DNA from: Lutibacter sp. Hel_I_33_5
GTDB taxonomy: Bacteria; Bacteroidota; Bacteroidia; Flavobacteriales; Flavobacteriaceae
Length of the DNA stretch: 64,000 bases
NCBI RefSeq assembly: GCF_007827455.1
Contig: NZ_VISM01000001.1
Span: 1,589,501 to 1,653,500, forward strand
Direction: 5' to 3'
Part shown: in pieces, positions 47,343 to 56,330 of the stretch
Numbering within the stretch: the first letter of the stretch is position 1
Layout: every line of letters begins with the position of its first letter
Made by a program: the position numbers and the translations under genes
Notes under the pieces: generated by a model
Told to the model about the DNA's origin: nothing
Database searches by the model: none
The model's input: the letters and a program-made list of their open reading frames with translations, nothing else

Positions 47343-48602
47343 TTATTTTATTAAATATAAAATGAAAATTGATAACACATAAATAGACGATATAGCATAT
47401 AACGATTTTTTAAAATAAATGTTATTTTTTCTTAATGTAATAATTTGTGTAATGTTAGTAATAAAAAATATTGTGTAAATAATAAAAGTTAAACTTAATA
47501 AAGTTATATTATTTTTAAGTAAATAAAGAACCAAAAAGGAGAATAAAAAAACGCCCAAGAAATACCAGTTATTCATTTTAGCCAAACCTTCTCTATCTAC
47601 AATATTAGAATTTAGTGCAGAACCTATCCACATTGTCATTTTACAAAAAATAACAAAAAATATAATTTTATTCTCTTCATAGGTTTCTGAAAAATATTCT
47701 GAAACATAGGGCATAATATATGGTAAAATAAAATATATAATAATAGATAAAGTAAATATAAATACATAAAAATAAGAGAAATAAGTGTCTAATTTTTGTG
47801 GTTTTAGTGTATAGATATCTTTAAAGTATCTAACAGATATAATTTGATGAATCATTACTACAATTACTGCTAATCTAAAATAAAAACCATAAATTCCAGT
47901 TGCTTCATAACCAAAAAAATGTTTTGTCAATATTCTTCCACAAACAGCAAGAAAAAATAAAAAAGATGAAGATACAAGTATATGAAAACTAAACTTTAAT
48001 ATTTTAATATAATGATTAAAAATATTATTTTTTTCGGTCTTAATAATCTTAATTAATCCAAATATCGCAAATGTAATCGCATAAAGTAAAACTCCAAAAC
48101 TAATATTATTTATTGAAGGAGAAATTAATTTACTATAATGTCCAATTACAAATACAAATAATAAAAAATAGAGTCCTGCATCTAAAAATACAGCTTTAAA
48201 AATATTCTCATGACTTTTTAATTTTGTGGAAAAATATTGTTGATTTGCAATAATATAAGATACGTTTATAGCCATAAAAAACTCTAAACTATATAGGTTA
48301 AATCCAAAAAATAAAATCTGATTGAAAATTAAAAATATTAATAACCAAATTGGATGAAGATTAAAACCATTTTTAATAGCATAATTTTTTTTTCTTAAAA
48401 TAAAATATGGATAAGCTCCAGTAACTCCTAAATTAATTATTGCATTTATTAACATTCCTACACCTGCTAACGCATACTCTAATGCTCCAAAATCTCTTTC
48501 CGATAAAATATCGGCTAATAGAATTGGCACTAAAAAAACGATTCCTTTAGCGGTAAAAAAAGAGAATAAAAATGTAATGTTTTTTTTCAAAAGATTATTC
48601 AA
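47343..48602 (-). CDS. Polysaccharide flippase (Wzx-type)
   Basis: A 419-residue membrane protein with about 12 membrane helices, beginning LLKKNITFLFSFFTAKGIVFLVPILLADIL (read as the first helix pair), typical of the MATE/PST-type flippases that carry undecaprenyl-linked repeat units across the membrane. Very AT-rich: one 60-base line at 47401 has only 9 G or C. The start is TTG at 48602, one codon after the stop of the ligase-like gene; no ATG is near. Neighbours are polymerase- and ligase-like genes, so the substrate is the same glycan. Confidence 0.85.
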   Translation of the reverse strand: MNNLLKKNITFLFSFFTAKGIVFLVPILLADILSERDFGALEYALAGVGMLINAIINLGVTGAYPYFILRKKNYAIKNGFNLHPIWLLIFLIFNQILFFGFNLYSLEFFMAINVSYIIANQQYFSTKLKSHENIFKAVFLDAGLYFLLFVFVIGHYSKLISPSINNISFGVLLYAITFAIFGLIKIIKTEKNNIFNHYIKILKFSFHILVSSSFLFFLAVCGRILTKHFFGYEATGIYGFYFRLAVIVVMIHQIISVRYFKDIYTLKPQKLDTYFSYFYVFIFTLSIIIYFILPYIMPYVSEYFSETYEENKIIFFVIFCKMTMWIGSALNSNIVDREGLAKMNNWYFLGVFLFSFLVLYLLKNNITLLSLTFIIYTIFFITNITQIITLRKNNIYFKKSLYAISSIYVLSIFILYLIK

Positions 48603-49844
48603 TTATTTTGATTTTTTATCATGATAAATTGATAATATTGAAATTAAAAAAACAAAAAACACAACTCCATGTTGTCTAGTAAATACACTTTCAATAAATA
48701 AAAATAAAAACATTACTAACAATAAATGGGTTAATAATTTATTTTTCTTTATAAATGCAGTGTAGAATAAAAACATTAAAAAAAATAAAAAAAATACTCC
48801 GCCAATAATTCCAAATTTTACAAATTCTTCTAGAAATTGATTATGAGTATTATATTTATAAACCATCCCTTTTTTAAAATCAATTTCTTCATATTTTTCA
48901 TTTAATTTAATTTGATAATCACCAGATCCAACTCCAACTAATATATTTTCTTTTACTATTTTAATAGCACAATACCATTTTATTAAACGTAATTCTAAAG
49001 AATTAGATGTCTTATCATCATAATCAAATGTGAAAACTTGATGGTTATAAATATTTTTTTCAATATTCCATTCAATTTTTGCTAATCTATAAAACTTGTT
49101 TATAAAACTTGTTTTTGTAATCATTAAATATGATGACAAGATTAAGATTGAAATTAAAATTATTTTTGAATTTCTTTTACTTCTTAAAATTTGTACCGTA
49201 AAAAAACCAATGCATACTAATAAAGCATAAAAAGTTGTAACTCTTGCACCAAGAAGTGTTATAAATATTAATAAAAAAGAAAGCTGAAAGTAACCTGAAA
49301 TTTTGTGAATACTTCCATTTTTTATTTGTTGTAAAACAAAAAACAAACAGAATATATAAAATAAAGAAAAATAAGATTGATGAATATTAGTAATAAATAA
49401 TAAAGAATGGGTTGATATTGTAGATACTGGTCCACCAACAAAAAAGAGTTTGTGTATAATTAAAAAAACAGCAAAACTTAATACCCAATATTTAAAATAT
49501 ATAAAAATTTTATTAATTTTTTCTTTAGATATTTTTTCTGAAAAAATAATAAGAGGCAAAACTAAAAAAGATAATCTAACTTCAATTTCATGAACTGCTG
49601 TCACTTTATTTTCGGAATACAGATACCCAACTAGATAAAAAAGAAAATAAATAAAAAATAGGAAAGGAATTTTTGAGTTAATCCTTTTTATCTTTAAAAG
49701 TAAGTTTATGTCAAAAAGATAAAAAACAGTAAGTAAAATTATACTTAATGCGTTAATTTTATAACCAATTACTGCCGTAAATATTACTAAAAAAAGAAGT
49801 AGAGAATATATGTTTTCTCTATTTTTAAAGATTTTTATATTCAT
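48603..49844 (-). CDS. O-antigen ligase-like membrane protein (WaaL/PglL family)
   Basis: A 413-residue protein with about 10-11 helices and a large periplasmic loop (about 255-330) that contains GVGSGDY and THNQFLEEFVKFGIIGG. The H-N-Q-F-L pattern in the loop matches the conserved His region of the Wzy_C / O-antigen ligase family. It could ligate glycan to lipid A core or to protein, or be a polymerase. Its ATG overlaps the stop of the pectate-lyase-like gene by one base (TAATG). Confidence 0.85.
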   Translation of the reverse strand: MNIKIFKNRENIYSLLLFLVIFTAVIGYKINALSIILLTVFYLFDINLLLKIKRINSKIPFLFFIYFLFYLVGYLYSENKVTAVHEIEVRLSFLVLPLIIFSEKISKEKINKIFIYFKYWVLSFAVFLIIHKLFFVGGPVSTISTHSLLFITNIHQSYFSLFYIFCLFFVLQQIKNGSIHKISGYFQLSFLLIFITLLGARVTTFYALLVCIGFFTVQILRSKRNSKIILISILILSSYLMITKTSFINKFYRLAKIEWNIEKNIYNHQVFTFDYDDKTSNSLELRLIKWYCAIKIVKENILVGVGSGDYQIKLNEKYEEIDFKKGMVYKYNTHNQFLEEFVKFGIIGGVFFLFFLMFLFYTAFIKKNKLLTHLLLVMFLFLFIESVFTRQHGVVFFVFLISILSIYHDKKSK

Positions 49845-50902
49845 TATTTAATTATTAAACCAACTTTTACACCTGTGTTTTTCACAAAACGAATTGGTAA
49901 TGTTCTATTAAAATTTTCAACTTCTAAATTTTGAATTATGACAGGTTTTTTCAAATCTCCTTCATCAAAATTAGCTGTAAAAAAACCTTTAGAATCTATA
50001 TTATTTATATAGATATTATTAATAATAGAGTTGTAGCATTTATTAATCCACACTGCCGAAAATAATTTTTCCTCAATTAAATCTGCATCTTGCATTGGCA
50101 ACATATAATTAGAACTACCAACTCCAAATTTATCTATAACAATATTTCCAATAAAATGATTTTCTCCTGTAATATATACTCCATGTCTATCAGTAGATTT
50201 TATATAAACTTTATCTATTAAAACATTTTTAGGTTGGTTACCCATTCCATCAATTGTTAAAGCAGCATGATTATTACTATATCTTTTATCTCCAGATCCA
50301 AAATCATATATCTCCAAATACTTAATTGAAATATATTTACTACCATAATAAATATGACAACCTCTTGCTCTCATTTTAAGTGCACTTTTTACTATATCTG
50401 ATTTAATAATAATTGTATCTATTTTGACATTATTAGCCCCAGATATTCCTAATTGATCAAATGAAATTATAGTCCCTTTAATTTCAATATTTTTGGGTTG
50501 CTTTTTAGTTTTTGGGTTTATGGTAATATGTATAATATCGAATTCAGCACTATCTGAATTTATTTTAATATTTTCTCTAGAATCTAATATAAGTGGTAAA
50601 TTATAGTGTCCTTTAGGAAAAAAAAGCTCTACTCCTTCATTTTCTGCTATATCTAAAACGTCTGTGATTTTAGGATTATTAGTTAATGGATGCCTGTATA
50701 AGTTAGCACTATCTGGAAAAATACCATATCGTCTTACATCTCCAATTTTATATTTTTTATGTAATGAAAGTTGGTTTTCAGTATATGTTTTTTTTGTCAA
50801 TAAAGTTGGTTCAATTTTTTTTGACTTTTTTTTAAGTTGTTCTTTACTATTGCAAGAAAAAAAAACAATCGAAAAAATAATTAAAAATATATGGTTTTTC
50901 AT
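49844..50902 (-). CDS. Pectate-lyase-fold lipoprotein in the glycan locus
   Basis: A 352-residue lipoprotein: signal peptide with lipobox FFSC, then GDVRRYGIFPDSAN...ITDVLDIAENEGVELFFPKGHYNL, the entry pattern of the Pectate_lyase_3 right-handed beta-helix family (DVR.YG..D...N...I..A......V.FP.G.Y). Repeated beta-helix turns follow (ALTIDGMGNQPKNVLIDKVYI, and later GVYITGENHFIGNIVIDKFG). It may bind, cut or trim the locus's own polysaccharide at the envelope. No catalytic residues can be assigned by eye. Fully embedded in the operon with one-base overlaps on both sides. Confidence 0.75.
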   Translation of the reverse strand: MKNHIFLIIFSIVFFSCNSKEQLKKKSKKIEPTLLTKKTYTENQLSLHKKYKIGDVRRYGIFPDSANLYRHPLTNNPKITDVLDIAENEGVELFFPKGHYNLPLILDSRENIKINSDSAEFDIIHITINPKTKKQPKNIEIKGTIISFDQLGISGANNVKIDTIIIKSDIVKSALKMRARGCHIYYGSKYISIKYLEIYDFGSGDKRYSNNHAALTIDGMGNQPKNVLIDKVYIKSTDRHGVYITGENHFIGNIVIDKFGVGSSNYMLPMQDADLIEEKLFSAVWINKCYNSIINNIYINNIDSKGFFTANFDEGDLKKPVIIQNLEVENFNRTLPIRFVKNTGVKVGLIIK

Positions 50903-51642
50903 TACATCTTATTTTTACTGTAGATTTCCTCGATTAAACCTTCTGTTGTTATTCTTTTAAAATTTTGTTTAGCATTATCAATATTGATTTTTAAATATCT
51001 TAAAGCTTGATTTACATACATTCCTGGTTCTTTTAAATCTTTAGAAATAACTGAATTACCACCAATATTTATAGAATCTGCAACAGTAACTCCAGGATTA
51101 AATAAACACCTTGAACCAATGTAAACATTATTCCCTAAAACTATTTCACCATCAATTCTAATTCTTTCTATGCCTTTGTCTGCATGTATATAACCATGAG
51201 TCCAAAATTGTGATGATGATCCAGCAACTTGACAGTGTTCCCCAAAAATTATACTATTCGTTAAATCAAAAAAATTAGAATTTGTAATTCCAGTCCCTTT
51301 CCCTAATTTTAATAATTGTTCTCCATATGTAATTGGAAAGTATCCTGAAGTGAATTTATTATTTTTATTAATGATACTTTTTTCATCTAAAAAAATTTTA
51401 AAAGGGCCTTTAAATAAATTTAGCAAACCTATGATAGAGTTTTTTTTTAAATGAATAGATTTAGTTTTAATAAAATTAAAATGCCCTATTCTAGAATCTT
51501 TATCTAAAATAATTTCATCAACATAAATAAAAGAAAAACCAATATTAGCACCCAAACTCACTTTATGTCCAATAAGTTTTAGAAATAAAACAGCTATTTT
51601 ACTTGGTAATAAGCATATTAAAAGTGTAGATATTTTTTTCAT
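50902..51642 (-). CDS. Left-handed beta-helix acyltransferase
   Basis: A 246-residue hexapeptide-repeat protein. Repeats of the [LIV]-G-x4 kind run through about 30-215 (SLGANIGFSFIYVDEIIL, VLGNNVYIGSRCLFNPGVTVADSINIGGNSVISKDL). A probable catalytic His lies in FWTHGYIHADKG. It would acetylate or otherwise acylate a sugar of the repeat unit. It starts with a short hydrophobic segment (LLICLLPSKIAVLFLKLIG), which may peripherally anchor it. ATG at 51642; its stop overlaps the next gene (TAATG). Confidence 0.82.
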   Translation of the reverse strand: MKKISTLLICLLPSKIAVLFLKLIGHKVSLGANIGFSFIYVDEIILDKDSRIGHFNFIKTKSIHLKKNSIIGLLNLFKGPFKIFLDEKSIINKNNKFTSGYFPITYGEQLLKLGKGTGITNSNFFDLTNSIIFGEHCQVAGSSSQFWTHGYIHADKGIERIRIDGEIVLGNNVYIGSRCLFNPGVTVADSINIGGNSVISKDLKEPGMYVNQALRYLKINIDNAKQNFKRITTEGLIEEIYSKNKM

Positions 51643-51646
51643 TTTT

Positions 51647-52966
51647 TTATAATATTTTTACATACTTCTTATTATCACCTTCTTTTTTTAATATTAATTT
51701 TCCAGTTAAAACTTTATATATTATTGAAAAAATGATAAAGGTTGTAATGATATAAAGACCTTGAGCCCCATTAATAAAATTAAAAACTGGCATAAAAAAA
51801 TTAATTATTAAAAAATAAAAAAGTAATGGTATAAATTGAAACCTACCTTCTAAGCATTTATTATAAATTGTTTTTTGAATAGCACCGAAAAAAAACATAA
51901 AAATAAACGTAAACCAACCAAAATCAATAAACACTGGCCCAAAAAAACTTGTATATACTCCTGTTCTTGGAGGTGAATTCTCAACTTTTTTTAAATCGAT
52001 ATTTGTTCTAAAAATTATATTGATAAACTTAACAAAAACATTAAAAGTATATGCCCCAAAATAATGTTGCTTATTATAATTTCTGTATAAATATCCAAAT
52101 TCGTAAACACCATGTAAATAATATTGAGCAAAATTAATTACTCCCAATTTTACCGCTTGTGATGTTTTATTTTTTGTTTTTATTATATTATTTTTAGTTG
52201 AATTTCTGGGTGTTATCGTAAAATTATAACCTGAGTGTTTCAAAATATGATTAATAGCTATTTTATCTGTTTTTGCAAAATCTCTTGTTCTTTCTAAAAA
52301 TAGTTTGGTAGAAGCCATTCCTAAATATGCTAATACAAAAATTACTATAATAACTTTTATTGGATTAAGTTTCAATTTTTTATAATAAAAAAGGTAAAGC
52401 CCTAGTAAAATTATAATAACAAAAATACCTGAACGAGATCCCATCATTAAAAAATCAATAGTAGGAGAAAAAAAAAGCAAAATACTAGTAAAAAACCATA
52501 ACAAGTTTTTTTTGGGTAACTTATAATAAAGAAATAAAGGTAGAAAACTAAAAGGTGTTGTCAAAGCAGAAATTATACTGATAATAGAAGGCCCTGAATT
52601 TTCTAATATTATTCTGTTATAAGATATAGTATATAAAAACGAAGCGCCCCTTATATAAAACTTATCAATTATTTTTAATAAAAAACCAAATAAAGCTATA
52701 ACAACAATAACATAAAAAAAACTCTTTAAAACTTTAGAGTTAATTGAATCAGTATAGTTGTTTAAGTTTTCTTTTTTTGTAGTTGTTATTATTTTTAATC
52801 CAATTAAAAAAGATAAATAATTTAAAATTAAAAATAATGATGGAAAAATTCCTAAAGGTTGCTTTATATTAAAAGGAACTAAAAAAAACAATATTAACCA
52901 AAATAACAATCCATATAATGTAGCTTTAACCAAATTATTATTTTTAATAAAAGCTATATTATTCAT
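51647..52966 (-). CDS. O-antigen polymerase-like membrane protein (Wzy family), first copy
   Basis: A 439-residue protein with about 12 membrane helices and a large periplasmic loop (about 225-330). The conserved GSRSGI near 178 and the C-terminal HGVYEFGYLYRNYN...TGVYTSFFGPVFIDFGW match the polymerase-like protein at 46086-47339, which makes the locus hold two paralogous candidates. Very AT-rich (for example runs of T and A throughout). Lies directly before the KpsC/KpsS-like transferase gene with 2 bases between. Confidence 0.8.
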   Translation of the reverse strand: MNNIAFIKNNNLVKATLYGLLFWLILFFLVPFNIKQPLGIFPSLFLILNYLSFLIGLKIITTTKKENLNNYTDSINSKVLKSFFYVIVVIALFGFLLKIIDKFYIRGASFLYTISYNRIILENSGPSIISIISALTTPFSFLPLFLYYKLPKKNLLWFFTSILLFFSPTIDFLMMGSRSGIFVIIILLGLYLFYYKKLKLNPIKVIIVIFVLAYLGMASTKLFLERTRDFAKTDKIAINHILKHSGYNFTITPRNSTKNNIIKTKNKTSQAVKLGVINFAQYYLHGVYEFGYLYRNYNKQHYFGAYTFNVFVKFINIIFRTNIDLKKVENSPPRTGVYTSFFGPVFIDFGWFTFIFMFFFGAIQKTIYNKCLEGRFQFIPLLFYFLIINFFMPVFNFINGAQGLYIITTFIIFSIIYKVLTGKLILKKEGDNKKYVKIL

Positions 52967-52968
52967 TT

Positions 52969-54297
52969 TTATATTGGATTATTATTTCTTGAATCTAATA
53001 TTATTTTAAAAGCAATTAATAAATCTTCTATATTACTCTCATTTATACAATTAGGATCTGAAAAAGGGTCTGAAACAATTCCTTTAAAGCTCGTTTTATT
53101 TAATTCATTAATAAAATTCACTTTTTTATTCATATCAATTATAGGGAAAGTTTCATTCAAAATAGTTTTTATTACTTTAGGAATTTCAGATATTGAAGAA
53201 ATATATTTACAATTCTGACAATAATCGTTTATGGATTCAACAAGAGTAATAATTGGAACATTACTTAATATACACTCTATTGCAACCGTTCCAGTAACTG
53301 TAACAACTAAGTCTACTTTTGATAAAACATCTTCCATTTTACTTAAATGATGTAAATGAATGACATTATTTTCACTTTCTACAAAATCTAATAATTCTTG
53401 GGTTAATTCTAAATTAGATTTTGGGTTGGGTTTTATAAATAGTTCACAATTCTCTGGTAAACTTTTATATATTTCTTTTATTAAATTCGTTTGATCTATA
53501 AAATCTTTTCCATACACATCAATACTAGATTCTGGCTGCATTTGTAAAGGGTACAAAACCTTAAACTTTTTATCTTTTTCATTAATTTTAGTAACTGATT
53601 TAGAATTCCAGTTAGTGATTTTAGTTTTTCTTTTTTTCTCTTTTAAAAATTTTACAATTGGATTAGGAGTATTATATCTTTCTCCTCTTACATAAGATTT
53701 AACTTTTAAATACTTATCATATACAATTCCTATTTTGTTAACCTTTAACGGGTTCATGTAATTTGGAATTATACTTCTTTGAATAATTGAGTTAACAATT
53801 TTTTCTGCTTCTTTATCTTCTAATATTTCGTTACTGCCTAAATAAGGGATTAATGTATCATTTAAGTAAAAAGAAAATCTTCCAACTGGATAACGACATG
53901 ATGAAGGATTTAAAAATAAAATTTGCTTTTCTTGACAGTATTTTATTGTTAATAATTCATGGAAAACTGTAGCCTCGCCAAAAATAAAATTTGGTTTAAT
54001 CTCATTTAAAATTTGTTCAATTTTTTTATCATAAAAATAAAAATAAGATTTTTCTTTTTTATTGAAATGATTTTGTTGTCTATCTATTTTTATAATCTCT
54101 TCAATTAAAGGATCATTTTTTTCAACTGAGCCTTTTTCAGGGAATGGTAATACATGATTTTCAAATTCATTAGATTTTGGAGAAAACTCTTTGTTTTGAA
54201 TTAACCAATGAATTTTATAACCCAGCTTTTTTAATTCAAGTGCTATAGGTTCATATAAAAAAGTTTTATATCTATTTTCAATAAAAACTATTGTCAT
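52969..54297 (-). CDS. KpsC/KpsS-like capsule glycosyltransferase, possible nonulosonic acid transferase
   Basis: A 442-residue soluble protein. The C-terminal part (about 245-400) has the pattern of Kdo/nonulosonic acid transferases of capsule synthesis: LYPLQMQPESSIDVYG, FIKPNPKS (with the K-x-N/H-P motif), VIHLHHLSKMEDVLSKVDLVVTVTGTVAIECIL. The N-terminal part starts IVFIENRYKTFLYEP. Position directly after pseI supports a role in moving the CMP-activated nonulosonic acid onto the glycan; this is inferred, not shown by the sequence. Confidence 0.75.
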   Translation of the reverse strand: MTIVFIENRYKTFLYEPIALELKKLGYKIHWLIQNKEFSPKSNEFENHVLPFPEKGSVEKNDPLIEEIIKIDRQQNHFNKKEKSYFYFYDKKIEQILNEIKPNFIFGEATVFHELLTIKYCQEKQILFLNPSSCRYPVGRFSFYLNDTLIPYLGSNEILEDKEAEKIVNSIIQRSIIPNYMNPLKVNKIGIVYDKYLKVKSYVRGERYNTPNPIVKFLKEKKRKTKITNWNSKSVTKINEKDKKFKVLYPLQMQPESSIDVYGKDFIDQTNLIKEIYKSLPENCELFIKPNPKSNLELTQELLDFVESENNVIHLHHLSKMEDVLSKVDLVVTVTGTVAIECILSNVPIITLVESINDYCQNCKYISSISEIPKVIKTILNETFPIIDMNKKVNFINELNKTSFKGIVSDPFSDPNCINESNIEDLLIAFKIILDSRNNNPI

Positions 54298-54299
54298 AT

Positions 54300-55319
54300 T
54301 TAATTTTTAATCATTTTTAAATTAAAAGCTTCTCCTTTCTCTAAGTCTCTTATCGCTTTTTTTCCTATAATTTGATGTAGATATTTTGGATGTAATCCTG
54401 CATTTGGTCTTTTTGATTTAACATTTATTGTTGTTATAGTATCTCCTACTTTTATATCTTCACAAACAAATAATGATCTAGAAAATATCCTACTAGACAT
54501 CTTCTTATCTGTCATTTCATAATCTACTTTTCCAATTAACCTTTCGGTTAATCGTACCGCATCAACCATTTGCGTAAATTCTTTTTCATCTAATGAAAAA
54601 TGAGCATCTGGACCACCAATATTTTTGTTTAAGATAAAATGTTTTTCTATAACTTTTGCTCCTAATGCAACTGCAACCATAGGAGCTTCAACACCCATGG
54701 TATGGTCAGATAAACCAGATTTTACCTTAAACTTTTCTATGATATCTGGTATAGTGATTAAATTTGCATCTTTTGGATCTGCTGGATATGCAGATGTACA
54801 TTTCAAAATAGTTATATCATTATTCCCAACCTTTTTACAAGTATTTATAGCTAATTCAATATCTTCAATAGTAGCAATTCCTGTTGAAATAATTATTGGC
54901 TTTTGTTTTGAAGCTACATACTCAATAAGAGGTATATCTGTAATTTCAAAAGAAGCAATTTTATAAATTGGAGTTTCTAACTCTTCTAAAAAATCTACCG
55001 CTGTAAAATCAAATGGAGATGAAAAACAAACTAAACCTTCTTCTTTAGCTATATCAAATAATTCTTTATGCCACTCCCATGGTAAAGAAGCTTCTTTATA
55101 TAAATCATAAAAATACTGTCCATCCCATGCAGTTCCTTGATTTATTTTAAATATATCAGACTTGACATCTAATGTTATAGTATCTGCTGTATAAGTTTGT
55201 AGTTTAATCGCATCGGCACCAGCACGCTTTGCAGCCCTAATTGTCTCTTTTGCAATTTCGATATCACCACCATGATTCGCAGATAATTCTGCTATTATAA
55301 AGACACTATTTTGATTCAT
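54300..55319 (-). CDS. pseI: Pseudaminic acid synthase (NeuB family)
   Basis: Enzyme that condenses a 2,4-diacetamido-2,4,6-trideoxyhexose with phosphoenolpyruvate to form a nonulosonic acid. The 339-residue protein has the NeuB TIM barrel with IAELSANHGGDIEIAKE, AIKLQTYTADTITLD, SSPFDFTAV, ILKCTSAYPADP, LSDHTMGVEAPMVAVALGAKVIEKHF, then a C-terminal SAF (antifreeze-like) domain (about 280-339). The NHGG and YTADTITLD motifs are typical of PseI rather than NeuB or LegI. Its 5' end overlaps the tandem-GNAT gene's stop by 14 bases. Confidence 0.93.
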   Translation of the reverse strand: MNQNSVFIIAELSANHGGDIEIAKETIRAAKRAGADAIKLQTYTADTITLDVKSDIFKINQGTAWDGQYFYDLYKEASLPWEWHKELFDIAKEEGLVCFSSPFDFTAVDFLEELETPIYKIASFEITDIPLIEYVASKQKPIIISTGIATIEDIELAINTCKKVGNNDITILKCTSAYPADPKDANLITIPDIIEKFKVKSGLSDHTMGVEAPMVAVALGAKVIEKHFILNKNIGGPDAHFSLDEKEFTQMVDAVRLTERLIGKVDYEMTDKKMSSRIFSRSLFVCEDIKVGDTITTINVKSKRPNAGLHPKYLHQIIGKKAIRDLEKGEAFNLKMIKN

Positions 55320-56328
55320 ATCTATACAAATTAGCTAATTCTTCATTAATTTTTACTTCTTTGTTAAAAATAAAACCTGCTCTTTCAAATGATTTACTGG
55401 ATGCAATATTTGACTTTTTTATATAAGCAAATATTGGATTAGAATTTTCTTTCAAAAACATATTACAAGCAATTTTCAAAAATTTTGAGGAAACTTTACT
55501 TCCTCTAAAATTAGCGTCAATATTAATTCCTATTACAGCATTATCTTCACTACCAATGTCGAATCTGATCAATCCTGCATCTTCTTTATTAATCTGACAA
55601 ATATAATAATTAGATTTCTCATCAAGTAGTTTATTTTGAAACCATATTTTATGCTTCTCTAAAGTAATTTTTTTTGATTGAAAAGAGTTTTCACGTGCTT
55701 GGCTTTCATTCGCTAAATTGTACAAATAAATAACATCATTCTTCTCAATTTTTCTTAAACTTAAATACCTATTTGTCTTTGAATGTATAATGACATCTAT
55801 ATAATTATTTTCAAATAAACAATGTTCTTTTAAAATCGCTTCTTTTTTATAATCACATTGTTCTAATGAATCATATAAACGGGGTCTAAGATCAAAAGCA
55901 TAAGTAAATATTTTATGAAAATTAAGAATATTAAAAGCGACTTCCTCTATACGATTTAAGAAAGTTTTCCAATGAAATTGAAACGCTGTTTTTTCTAATG
56001 ATGTATTCATTATAAATGAAATTTCCGCATTCCTATCAACCCAATTTAGATGTACTAAACCACCATATCCAATACAGGTTTCTCCTTTTAAATAAGAAAA
56101 AAGTAATTGATTTGGTTTTTCTTCACTAAATAGCGGTTTAATTGTTTTTAAAAAGTAATTCTCTTGGTCAACTTGTGTTAATTTCTTGTCTTGCCTTAAA
56201 TGATAAACTTGTTCATTCCTCCAATTCATAATATCTAATCTATCTTCATATCTTATTGGAACAATAGAATAATCTTCAATAAAAAAAGAACTTTTAGATA
56301 AACATAAATATTCGATTGGAAAAGTCAT
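55306..56328 (-). CDS. Tandem GNAT acetyltransferase (PseH-like)
   Basis: A 340-residue protein made of two GNAT domains. The first (about 18-185) opens YSIVPIRYEDRLDIMNWRNEQV and has FSYLKGETCIGYGGLVHLNWVDRNAEISFI. The second (about 188-338) has LRKIEKNDVIYLYNLANE, IGINIDANFRGSKVSSKFLKI and KSNIASSKSFERAGFIF. PseH, a single GNAT, N-acetylates the 4-amino group of the UDP-sugar before PseI. The second domain resembles the GNAT tail often fused to PseG. Which half does the PseH reaction is not clear. Lies between the class III aminotransferase and pseI. Confidence 0.8.
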   Translation of the reverse strand: MTFPIEYLCLSKSSFFIEDYSIVPIRYEDRLDIMNWRNEQVYHLRQDKKLTQVDQENYFLKTIKPLFSEEKPNQLLFSYLKGETCIGYGGLVHLNWVDRNAEISFIMNTSLEKTAFQFHWKTFLNRIEEVAFNILNFHKIFTYAFDLRPRLYDSLEQCDYKKEAILKEHCLFENNYIDVIIHSKTNRYLSLRKIEKNDVIYLYNLANESQARENSFQSKKITLEKHKIWFQNKLLDEKSNYYICQINKEDAGLIRFDIGSEDNAVIGINIDANFRGSKVSSKFLKIACNMFLKENSNPIFAYIKKSNIASSKSFERAGFIFNKEVKINEELANLYRYESK

Positions 56329-56330
56329 AA

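Noticed and set aside
54625..54966. 113-residue open frame opposite pseI
   Set aside because: Lies fully within a strong antisense gene with conserved motifs; shadow frame.
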